DNA of 64,000 nt from Amia ocellicauda (Eukaryota > Chordata > Actinopteri > Amiiformes > Amiidae). Location of the stretch: positions 25,922,733 to 25,986,732 of the forward strand of contig NC_089850.1 of the NCBI RefSeq assembly GCF_036373705.1. Direction: 5' to 3'. A program made the translations under genes and the position numbers. Below are positions 12,961 to 22,579 of this stretch, one piece after another. The notes under the pieces were generated by a model. That model searched no databases and had not been told where the DNA came from. It was given only the letters and a program-made list of their open reading frames with translations. Every line of letters begins with the position of its first letter. Position 1 is the stretch's first letter.

Positions 12961-15569
12961 TATTTATTAGAGGGATGCTGGTAGAGATGCTGGAGTTCTT
13001 GAACACTGGGGGGGTCCAGGATCATGCAAGTGTCTTGGTGAACTAAAACTGTGGCTGACTATGCCACATGTTGGTAAAAGAGGAGAGGGCACCAGGACAC
13101 ACTAGGACTATAATTGAAATAGGGTCTTTACACAGGTCCGTTATTTTGTTACAGCATTAGGTAATACCAGAGTCCAGCAACACTCAGAGACAAGACAGCA
13201 AATACAATTTAGAACAGGGATTATTTAATAAAATATAAAATATTGGCTAGGGTGTAAAGTAGCAAACAAACCCCAAAAAACACCATAAATAAGATTAAAG
13301 ACATATGATATTCAATAAAACCATATATCCTGCAGAAATGTTAAAACGGGCCCTAATTAACATTAAAATCACAAAACCCTGTGTGAATAAACAGACTGCT
13401 GAGAGCAAATTGAAAGAATAAAAAGCAGCAGATCTAGCAGAGCATAGAAATAAAACTGTTCAGTAAATCAAGACCTCTGAATTGCCAGATTGAATACAGG
13501 TTTCAGCACTCCCCAGGCTGTCCCACTACCACTGCCATGGAGTTCTGGTCACTGCTGTATGGTTGTCCCTGAAGTGCAACTGCTTAAAAAATATAAGTGT
13601 CTGTGACATTTGGAACAGCTGAACAAATAAGCGAGCAAGTGATACATTTTCAATAGCGGCCCTGAAGTGCAACTGCTGAAAAAATAAAAGCGCCTGCAAC
13701 ATTTTCAGACGCAATTACAGATAGGGAAAGTACACCGTAAAATATTTTAAAAGTATTTATATTAACATTTTTGTGACCTTCTGCTCGCTATCCACTTTGT
13801 GGGGACATATTAATAGAGAATTTATTAGAATGTATTCACTTCTTCCCCAAGACACTTTTCTTGTTTACTCGTGCAGTTTCTTCTCCTCGTCAGTTCATGC
13901 ATTCAAGGGTGCAGTGTCTGCCTGCCTGCCTGCCTGCCTGTCAGTCTACTGGTACCACACGCTTTTCCTCATGTGCATTTTGTTTTATTTTTAACCCAGC
14001 ACTTGCTTACAGCTTTTTACTATAATGCAGTGATTTTACTCACCACTGATATTACTTATGCAGTTCTGGAGAACCTACCTAACTAAAGTTTCCCATATTC
14101 CACACATTATATTATAGCCACTCTGAACATGTTTGGAGGTTCAAAGAAAGGAGAGAACACACAACACACTGTACCTGACTTCCTTTGTCTAACTCTCTTC
14201 CTTATATACCCAGAAGGTCCCCAACCTTCCTATTCAGTCAGTGCTAAGTCCTCTGGGAAGTGCTGTTTTTTATCCCCCATGCTCTATTTCTCACACTAGA
14301 TAAATACAAACCACCTTGTTCGAATAACAAAAGAAGGTGCTTAGACAGACAGTGAGATAGAAATTGTCACTGCCATGACACAAGCATTGGTAAATCACAG
14401 ATATAATAATACTTGCAGAAAAGAAAAGGCTTCTGATACTTACTGACATTGACTGAGGAAGCTCTCTGTAAAGGATGCTTTTCAGTGCAGCGAGCTTTTG
14501 GGCGGATTGTAAAATAAGCATGGTGCTATGTTTCCCCGTCTCAGTGCACTGGATCAGTGGTGGACTCCTGCAGAAAGGCTTTAAAAAGCTACACAGCCTT
14601 AAGCACTGTAGAGCTGTCTCCTTCCAGGAGGGGTAGGTTTAAGGTGCAGGTTAATCAGGGGAGCAGATGCTCGAGTGCAGGGCTGATGATTCATGTTTTT
14701 ATGGTGACTTGGTAAAACATATTTTATTAATTAACAGAACCTTGGATTTGATTGGTGTAATAAGTAAATGTCTAACTTTCATTTACTAAAAGGAGGTCAT
14801 TAAATCATGAATAAGGACTCCAACATGAACTTCAAGTTTCTTTCTGGATTGGGTATGCCATTTATGTATTTTGATTTATGAGGATTGTGCCTGGCAAGCA
14901 CTCCATGATTGACCAGTAAGTAGACTGCGATCAACTGGTTGGGCACCCCTGGCCTAAAGTGTTTCTCTTTAAAAGGATGTGTATTGCCTTATTTGAATGG
15001 GGTGGGAATATCACCTCCTTATTTTGGATTTTTTTACATTTTTAAGATTTATTATCAGAACACATTAGTTTTCTTAGTTTTGGGTTACTAGCTATCTGTT
15101 TTCAAAAATATTTCCTAAAACTGTAAACATGCTGTTAACATAGCATTAATATAGTTTTAGGTCATTTCATCAAATAAGAAAAAGTTATGAACCCAAATAC
15201 CAAGGTGAAGTTATACTACTACTATAGCGGTCTACTGAAGGAGCTGGGTTACATTAATCCAGCCATGGATAGGTGCAAAAGTTACCCAGCACTGTGTTGA
15301 CTTTTAACCCAGGTTGAGTTAATTTTAAGCTACCATTTTTTAGAGTAGCTTTTATATGAAGAAAACTATAATTCCTCGTAAATGCATGGGGGGTATACAA
15401 AACACATTTTTCACATCGTTAGAAAGCTGAGAGTCTCAGCTTTCATGGGATACCAAACAACACAACAGTGAATTACAGATGGGATTAAAGAGAAGCACGC
15501 AGATTTGGTGCCCTGAGGGGTTTGTCAGTTTAAGGGGTTACATTCCATGATTTCTTTATCTCCAATTGT
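12961..15569. other. No gene recognised; minor repeats only
   Basis: A short (CTGC)n-type run lies at about 13917-13940. A fragment with a hAT-like end occurs at about 14895-14951 (separate entry). No exon with supported splice sites was found. Confidence 0.35.
14895..14951. mobile_element. Solitary hAT-like terminus
   Basis: The segment ends 'gatcaactggttgggcaccc' and then 'ctgg'. Its reverse complement begins CAGGGGTGCCCAACCAG, a hAT-type terminal repeat start. No partner terminus was seen nearby, so it is a truncated relic. Confidence 0.4.
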
Positions 15570-15676
15570 TTATTTGTTCTATGCATTCATTTCAAAGTAC
15601 ACTGAGACATTAAACTGTGTAAAGTTCAATAATAACTGGAAAAATTTAGGTGCTCTGAAGCTTTTGACCAGTAGTG
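15570..15676. mobile_element. Solitary mariner-like right end
   Basis: The stretch '(a)aataactggaaaaattta' runs into 'gaagcttttgaccagtagtg' followed by TA. Its reverse complement, CACTACTGGTCAAAAGCTTC, resembles the terminus of a common fish mariner. A sister end lies at 19535-19633 (CACTACCGGTCAAAAGTTTT). No transposase remains. Confidence 0.45.
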
Positions 15677-15979
15677 TATATTTTGACCAGCCCTATACTT
15701 ATTTTATTTTTTAAATGTGTGAATGCTCAAATCTAGCCTTAAAATATTACGGCACAGTGGGGGGTTGAGTTACAGTGAGGGAAAAAAGTATTTGATCCCC
15801 TGCTGATTTTGTACGTTTGCCCACTGACAAAGAAATGATCAGTCTATAATTTTAATGGTAGGTGTATTTTAACACTGAGAGACAGAATAACAACAAAAAA
15901 ATCCAGAAAAACGCATTTCAAAAAAGTTATACATTGATTTGCATGTTAATGAGGGAAATAAGTATTTGACCCCTTCGAC

Positions 15980-16799
15980 TTAGTACTTGGTGGCAAAACC
16001 CTTGTTGGCAATCACAGAGGTCAGATGTTTCTTGTAGTTGGCCACCAGGTTTGCACACATCTCAGGAGGGATTTTGTCCCACTCCTCTTTGCAGATCCTC
16101 TCCAAGTCATTAAGGTTTTGAGGCTGACGTTTGGCAACTCGAACCTTCAGCTCCCTCCACAGATTTTCTATGGGATTAAGGTCTGGAGACTGGCTAGGCC
16201 ACTCCAGGACCTTAATGTGCTTCTTCTTGAGCCACTCCTTTGTTGCCTTGGCTGTGTGTTTTGGGTCATTGTCATGCTGGAATACCCATCCACGACCCAT
16301 TTTCAATGCCCTGGCTGACGGTACATGGCCCCGTCCATCGTCCCTTTGATGCGGTGCAGTTGTCCTGTCCCCTTAGCAGAAAAACACCCCCAAAGCATAA
16401 TGTTTCCACCTCCATGTTTGACAGTGGGGATGGTGTTCTTGGGGTCATTCCTCCTCCTCCAAACACGGCGAGTTGAGTTGATGCCAAAGAGATTGTTTTC
16501 TTGGTGACTGTGGTCCCAGCTGCCTTGAGATCATTAACAAGATCCTCCCGTGTAGTTCTGGGCTGATTCCTCACCGTTCTCATGATCATTGAAACTCCAC
16601 GAGGTGAGATCTTGCATGGAGCCCCAGATCGAGGGAGACTGACAGTTATTTTGTGTTTCTTCCATTTGCGAATAATCGCACCAACTGTTGTCACCTCCTC
16701 ACCAAGCTGCTTGGCGATGGTCTTGTAGCCCATTCCAGCCTTGTGTAGGTCTACAATCTTGTCCCTGACATCCTTGGACAGCTCTTTGGTCTTGGCCAT
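15980..16799 (-). pseudogene. Tc1 transposase, internally deleted and frameshifted (copy 2)
   Basis: The start [16 protein letters not shown] reads from 16799 downward, and the helix-turn-helix region is intact ([20 protein letters not shown]). After TTVTKKTIS, at about 16500, a block of roughly 60-70 codons is missing compared with copy 1, including the first catalytic Asp motif (WSDET). The frame is then shifted through the GGG/WGCFS region. The C-terminal part is open again: [20 protein letters not shown] (second Asp), [11 protein letters not shown] (Glu) and the C-terminus NKGFATKY with a stop at 15980. The D-to-E spacing here is the classical 34 residues. Confidence 0.88.
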
Positions 16800-16842
16800 G
16801 GTGGAGAGTTTGGAATCTGATTGATTGACTGCTTCTGTGGAC

Positions 16843-16937
16843 AGGTGTCTTTTATACAGGTAACGAGCTGAGATTAGGAGCACTCCCTTTAAGAGAGTGC
16901 TCCTAATCTCAGCTCGTTACCTGTATAAAAGACACCT
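16843..16937. repeat. Family hairpin, copy 2
   Basis: Same 95-nt inverted repeat as at 6832-6926, with outer arms 'aggtgtcttttatacaggta' and its complement. It lies upstream of the - strand transposase start. Confidence 0.85.
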
Positions 16938-17326
16938 GGGAGCCAGAAATCTTGCTGATTGATAGGGGATCAAATACTTATTTCCCTCATTAACATGCAA
17001 ATCAATTTATAACTTTTTTGAAATTGGATTTTTTTGTTGTTATTCTGTCTCTCACTGTTAAAATACACCTACCATTAAAATTATAGACTGATCATTTCTT
17101 TGTCAGTGGGCAAACGTACAAAATCAGCAGGGGATCAAATACTTTTTTCCCTCACTGTAACTCAACCCCCCACTTAAATTAATACAATTTAACATACTTT
17201 GATGTGGTATTGCATGAGCATTTCTTGTCTTTCCTATGTATTATATCTGCTTAGAAATTTCCAGTCCAGATCATTTATACAATCTCATTCTTAAACATTT
17301 CCTATTTATCTAAATAGTATATATAC

Positions 17327-17890
17327 TCAGCAAAAAAGAAACATCCTCTCACTTTCAACTGCTTTTATTGTCAGCAAATTCAACGTGTAAATATTTGTAA
17401 GAACATAAAAAGATTCAACAACTAAGACATAAACTGAACAAGTTTCACAGACATGTGACTAACAGAAATTGAATAATGTGTCCCTGAACAAAGGGGGGGT
17501 CAAAATCAAAAGTAACAGTCAGTATCTGGTGTGGCCACCAGCTGCATTAAGTCCTGCAGTGCATCTCCTCCTCATGGACTGCACAAGATTTGACAGTTCT
17601 TGCTGTGAGATGTTACCCCACTCTTCCACCAAGGCACTTGCAAGTTCCCGGACATTTCTGGGGGGAATGGCCCTAACCCTCACCCTCCGATCCAACAGGT
17701 CTCAGACGTGCTCAGTGGGATTGAGATCCGGCTCTTTGCTGGCCGTGGCAGAACACTGACATTCCTGTCTTGCCGGAAATCACGTCCAGCGAAGGTGGAT
17801 TTGTGTCCATAGGCGACGTTGTTGCCGGTGATGTCTAGTGAGGACCTGCCTTACAACAGGCCTACAAGCCCTCAGTTTCAATTTATTGCC
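17327..17890 (-). mobile_element. Tc1-like element fragment (minus orientation)
   Basis: It starts with 'actcagcaaaaaagaaacat', a common fish Tc1-like TIR. It continues with non-coding and then coding sequence that on the - strand gives a Tc1 C-terminal layout, with 'cagtgggattgagatccgg' (near 17716) matching the complement of the SPDLNPTE segment. No right TIR is visible; sequence similarity fades before 17890. It is truncated and dead. Confidence 0.55.
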
Positions 17891-17943
17891 CTGTTTGCGA
17901 TCTTCCCAGTCTGTGTTGGTATGGCATTTGATACGTCAATATC

Positions 17944-18123
17944 AATCATATGAAGTCTGGACTCTAATTCTAGAGACATGATAATTGATTAGTTTATTTG
18001 GCAAGTATATATCAAAATCATAAAGTCTTTCTTTAAATGATTACATTAATTGAAATTAAATTCTAATTAAATTCCAAATTAAGTTTACTCTTTTAAAATA
18101 ATGATAATAAAAACAACAACAAT
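17944..18123 (+). repeat. Diverged duplicate of 8388-8600
   Basis: Partner of the segment at 8388-8600. It shares 'catatgaagtctggactc' and the following AT-rich order, and ends in a CAA-rich run. It lies directly beside the 3' end of the decayed coiled-coil gene on the - strand. Confidence 0.55.
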
Positions 18124-19287
18124 ATATCCCTATTCAGAATTTTACTACAGAATTTTTCATTTTCCCTATAGATGGGAATTCACTTGAGTCCCTTCTTTTC
18201 TCCTGACCCAGGTGAGGCCCGTTGTGAAGGGACTTCAGGGAGGAGATGTCTTCATGGTATGTCTCAATTCTGGAGCACATGTGTGACAGCTCAGTATCCT
18301 TCACAATGAGCTGGAACACAAGAAAAGCATGTACAGTACATTCATACGGCCAATCGGCTGCAGGACGTGGCTCCACTCAGCTCAGCAGAGGTCTTCCCTT
18401 ATTCTAGGAGGAGAATCTGTCTCATTGACAGTTACAGCAGAACTCAGTGCTAAGGACTTCCAATGAAGCAATATTGAAACGATATAAACATTTAAGAGAA
18501 ACTGCCAAGTCAGAATCGTATCAATCCAACAAGAGTTACAGAGCACCTTTCTACCTGAAGCTTTAACAATGGTAATAGGTGATCACAATTAACCTTTTTA
18601 CACTGATCACTCTCAGCTTTCTAATGATGTGAAGCATTCTCTGATGTGAAAAAGTTGGTTTTTATACCCCACCTCCGCATTCTGAAATAGTTGGGTGGGG
18701 GGATACTTGAGTAGGAATTAGGAATACAAAATCTCAGAAAATATTGACAATTATGACATTCTGGAACCAGACAGTCTACTGATCAAAACAAGACCATTCA
18801 CGTTTTGGTAGAAGCAACACACAGAGAGCTCAAAATGTCAAGATGGAAAACTCTGTTTACAGTGTACAAATGACACAATGATTGTACATAACTGGATCTG
18901 AACTTCTCTGTTTGATAGAACATCAAATAAAGACTATTTGCAAAGAAATCTGATCGAAACTGAGTGACCTGTGACCATCTGAATGAGACCCCCCCCCTAC
19001 GGAGCAGACTGTGCGTTTACCCCCAGGGCTCTGAATGATGGCGGACGACAGGGAAACTGTAACTCGGATGTGTCTGAGAATGAAAGCACTGGTACCCAAG
19101 AGAATAAGCTTTCAAACGATGTGCGCATTGTAGGAATACAGTGTAACTTCTATGCACAGGAGCTGCACAAACACTGCCAAATAATGCTGAAGAGGGTGTA
19201 GTAACAGTATATAACTCTGAAATGTACATTATTTTTCAGTTTTTGGTAACAAACTTTTTTTTTTTACTTCTGGCAGTTTACTGCTTA

Positions 19288-19524
19288 CCAGGCGTCGCTA
19301 GACTTCAGGTTTTACCCGGGCTTGAGCCCTGTCGCCCGGGGCTGACAGTGATCTCTGCAGTAAGACTGGGGGGGGTTGACAGTGTTTTCGTATTAAGTTT
19401 TCGCCTATATTATAATCGCGCAGAAATGCCATTATGGGAAATAATCACAATTGGATCAAAAGACCCGGGGCTATTACTAAGAGAGCTGGGGCTTAAGCCC
19501 CGGAATCCCGGGTCTAACAACGCC
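19288..19524. mobile_element. Short GC-rich element with inverted ends
   Basis: The left end GGCGTCGCTAGAC and the reverse complement of the right end (GGCGTTGTTAGAC) match at 11 of 13 positions. The next bases also mirror each other, leading into CCCGGGCTTGAGCCC on the left and GGGGCTTAAGCCCC on the right. It is much more GC-rich than its surroundings and has no coding capacity. The superfamily is not clear and the target duplication is not convincing. Confidence 0.45.
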
Positions 19525-19534
19525 GATGCCGCTT

Positions 19535-19633
19535 ACCTTTGTACCATTTCAGGTTATTCACTGGACTTTAACTGCTTAAATTTCAATAATAAATGGAAAA
19601 ATGGGGGTGTTCTAAAACTTTTGACCGGTAGTG
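19535..19633. mobile_element. Solitary mariner-like right end
   Basis: The phrase 'ttctaaaacttttgaccggt' followed by 'agtg' and TA is the right terminus of a common fish mariner family (terminus CACTACCGGTCAAAAGTTTT). The rest of the element is absent. Confidence 0.5.
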
Positions 19634-21483
19634 TATATGCAGTAATTATAATTAATGTAAAGGCATGGGATAGTCATTAAGTGTCATTTTATATAATAAA
19701 TATTATTTAATCTCCTCTGATAGAAAACTAATATTTAGTCATTCCCATATTCAGTATTTTCCAAGCAGTATGTTCCTCCATGACATGGAATCAAAATGCT
19801 TATTTTGCTTTAACCATGTCAATTGTTATTCATGGTTGTTAAATTTGTTTTAGGTGGACATATTTACTGATAAGGGTTTAATTTTGTTGTAAAGGTTAAA
19901 AATATGTTGTCCTTATTAAATCACTGCATATCTATTGTGTTTGGAGATATTTTGGATACAATGTCTTTGTCTCTTAACAGTAGCACTCTGGAAGTTTAAC
20001 CTTGATTTTAACACTAGTAGAAGTTCATTATATGTACTGATTGTTGATAAAGAAGGCAAATCTCATTTCTATACATATCAAAAAATACTTAAACTGTTTA
20101 TTTCTTTAAATGTAAGTCAGGCAATTGTCAATTGTTTTGTGGTCAACCCTAAAATCAATATTTATACAATGGTGACTTACAGGCTAAACATATGTTGTTG
20201 TTTTTTTATGTACTGTAAATGTATTTTAAACATTTAAAATTATTATACTTTTGTTATTTATAATGTGGATGGATTGTAACATTCAAAAGTACAATCTATG
20301 GAGGTATTCAACACACTCAATAATGTTAAACTATAACAGTAGAGACATGTTTAGCATGGGTTACTTTAACATAATTTGACTGGTGCTGCATAATTAGGGT
20401 AATGGAGTAGACGGGTATGTTGTGTAAACTTATACTGTGCTTTGATGGCTTGTTTAGAGATGTCTCATTATGACTAATAAGAAAAAAGTACATTAATAGC
20501 AAATACATGAATAGCAGCTACATCTAATCACGTTGTAAAGTCTATAAAGGATGAATGTTGTCCAAAGCTAATCATTGTACTAGTGAATCATAATAGGATC
20601 GTTTAATTTAGTATCGGTACAAGTCTTTTGTGATGTGTTCTTGCATGGCAGCTGTGTTTGAGTTGTGTTTTTCTTCCATTTCAAGTATTGCTGCATGCAC
20701 CTTTAAAAAATCCAGCCTCTTTTCTCCTAGATGCATCTCCACGGTTTGATATTGCTCTTCTCTCTGCTGTAACTGAGCATTTAGAGGAAACATGTAATTC
20801 ATTTTCAGTGACTTCTGCTCTTAGGTGACTACACTGACAAAGGAAACGGTTTAATCCATCCAGAAACATTGAGACAAACATAGCTTCATTTTGTAGCCCC
20901 TAACATGACTTATGCTTATAATTTGTCAGTCTCATCTCTTCTCGTTTCCAAAATTAAACTCAACACATTTATCAAACTTACAAATACATTTTGTTCATTC
21001 ACATTCAAGAAATTATATACATTTAAGTAGTGTTAAATTTCAAGTTTTCACATTTTTCTTTCATTCATTCTCCTTTTTGCCATAGTATTTTCTATGTTGA
21101 CTTTAATGTATCATGACAGTGAATAATACATTCCTGCTGCCCCTTCATAACAGACAATAATGTACAATTCTAAATGTAATGCATTGCATTTTCAGAATCT
21201 CTTCAAAATATGTGTAATATCCACCCTGGTTTATGATCTCCAGCGTCCTATCGTGAACCTTCAGCTCACCTCATCCTAAAGAATTGCAATTTTGCGCTCA
21301 CTGTTTTTGAGGTGTGTCAGGTATCGCTCTATCTCCATTTCCTTTTGGGAAACCTTTCAGCTTCTTTAGTTCTACTATCTCCTATATGAGTGCCCGTCTG
21401 TCCTTAGCATGCCAATCTGAAAAAACATGCAACAGAAAGAAAGGTTACTCAGGAGAACAGTGTTTTTTTTTGTGTGTGTTCTT

Positions 21484-22342
21484 GTCAACACCTTGAACTC
21501 GTTGTTGTGTTCCTCAAACCATTCCTGAACCATTTTTGCTTTGTGGCAGGGTGCACTATCCTGCTGAAAGAGGCCAATGCCATCAGGGAATACCGTTCCC
21601 ATGAAAGGGTGTACATGGTCTGCAACAATGCTTAGGTAGGTGGTACGTGTCAAAGTAACATCCACATGAATGGCAGGACCCAAGGTTTCCCAGCAGAACA
21701 CTGCCTCCGCTGGCTTGCCTTCTTCCCATAGTGCATCCTGGTGCCATGTGTTCTCCAGGTAAGTGACGCACACACACGGCCATCCACGTGATGTAAAAGA
21801 AAATGTGATTCATCAGACCAGGCCACCTTCTTCCATTGCTCCGTGGTCCAGTTCTGATGCTCACGTGCCCATTGTAGGCGCTTTCGGCAGTGGACAGGGG
21901 TCAGCATGGGCACCCTGACTGGTCTGCGGCTACGCAGCCCCATACGTAACAAACTGCGATGCACTGTGTGTTCTGACACCTTTATATCAGAACCAGCATG
22001 AACTTTTTCAGCAATTTGAGCTGCAGTAGCTCGTCTGTTGGATCGGACCAAACGGGCCAGCCTTCGCTCCCCACGTGCATCAATGAGCCTTGGCCGCCCA
22101 TGACCCTGTCACCGGTTCACCGCTTTTCCATCCTTGGACCACTTTTGATAGGTACTGACCACTGCAGACCGGGAACACCCCACAAGAGCTGCAGTTTTGG
22201 AGATGCTCTGACCCAGTCGTCTAGCCATCACAATTAGGCCCTTGTCAAAGTCGCTCAGATCCTTACGCTGCCCATTTTTCCTGCTTCTAACACATCAACT
22301 TTGAGGACAAAATGTTCACTTGCTGCCTAATATATCCCAGGC
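21484..22342 (-). mobile_element. Tc1-like element related to the 39567 copy, both ends truncated
   Basis: Coding and leader sequence on the - strand is nearly identical to the element at 39567-40452, down to 'aggacaaaatgttcacttgc' near 22300. The left side starts abruptly inside the transposase at 'ccttgaactcgttgttgtgt', and the right side diverges after 'tgctgcctaatatatccca'. Neither TIR is present. Confidence 0.75.
21490..22230 (-). pseudogene. Tc1-like transposase, truncated
   Basis: The helix-turn-helix region near 22225-22050 includes [14 protein letters not shown]. It is followed by AQIAEKVHAGSDIKVSEHTV, RKRLQWAREHQNWT and WSDESHFLLHHVDGRV (first Asp, about 21800). Frame breaks lie near 21770-21650. 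GLFQQDSAPCHKAKMVQEW (second Asp) and then HNNEFKVLT end the copy near 21490, before the catalytic Glu. The NNEFKVLT spacing resembles the DD36E group, but the Glu itself is missing here. Confidence 0.75.
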
Positions 22343-22474
22343 TACAGACACTTCCTGGATCAGGCCGGAAACACGAGTGGCTTATTTCCTGTTTTCACAG
22401 CTCTGTCATTAATATTAGTGGAAGTTGCATTGGCACTTAACCTGTTTGTCACTTGATTGATCTTTTAACTTCAG

Positions 22475-22579
22475 AAAATCATTAAAATATCTCAGAATGC
22501 ACGCAGACAAACTCCATGTGCTGAACGATATCCCACCAGCATTAGAAATAACGAGTTCACTGAGGAAACTCATGAACAA
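22475..22579 (+). CDS. DUF547 gene, first identified exon
   Basis: The acceptor is '...ttttaacttcag' and the donor AA|GTAAGT. The frame contains [19 protein letters not shown]. Splicing AA to the G of the next exon restores Lys. A second open frame exists, but only this one joins to the DUF547 frame. Confidence 0.75.

Larger units (their letters stand above)
15773..17157 (-). mobile_element. Tc1/mariner element ('CAGTGAGGGAAAAAAG' family), copy 2, in a palindromic site
   Basis: Perfect outer ends CAGTGAGGGAAAAAAGTATT are present on both sides, with TA duplications at 15771-15772 and 17158-17159. The transposase runs on the - strand. The 95-nt family hairpin lies at 16843-16937. The flanks are remarkable: 15756-15770 (AGTGGGGGGTTGAGT) and 17160-17174 (ACTCAACCCCCCACT) are exact reverse complements, so the empty site was a perfect 32-bp palindrome with TA in its centre. 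Confidence 0.9.
18134..21410 (-). pseudogene. Decayed coiled-coil gene (three exon-like blocks, - strand)
   Basis: Three blocks in - strand order read as charged, heptad-rich helix. About 21410-21268 has an acceptor-like TTTTTTCAG, then EIVELKKLK, and after a 1-nt shift QKEMEIERYLTHLKNSERK, ending at a GTGAGC donor-like site. About 20790-20608 reads LQQREEQYQTVEMHLGEKR and ILEMEEKH and ends at TAA. About 18321-18149 has a strong acceptor (TTTTCTTGTGTTCCAG), then VKDTELSHMCSRIETYHE, and ends at TGA. The first block carries two TAG codons where Gln would fit, plus the frameshift. I do not recognise the parent gene. The coiled-coil nature is seen in the sequence; the common origin of the three blocks is inferred. 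Confidence 0.45.

Noticed and set aside
13917..13940. CRISPR-like direct repeats
   Set aside because: A simple CTGC tandem run without spacers; the window is vertebrate DNA.
18983..19201. 72-codon + strand frame considered as an upstream exon of the DUF547 gene
   Set aside because: No convincing splice donor at its end and no recognisable similarity; the phase to the 22475 exon cannot be shown.
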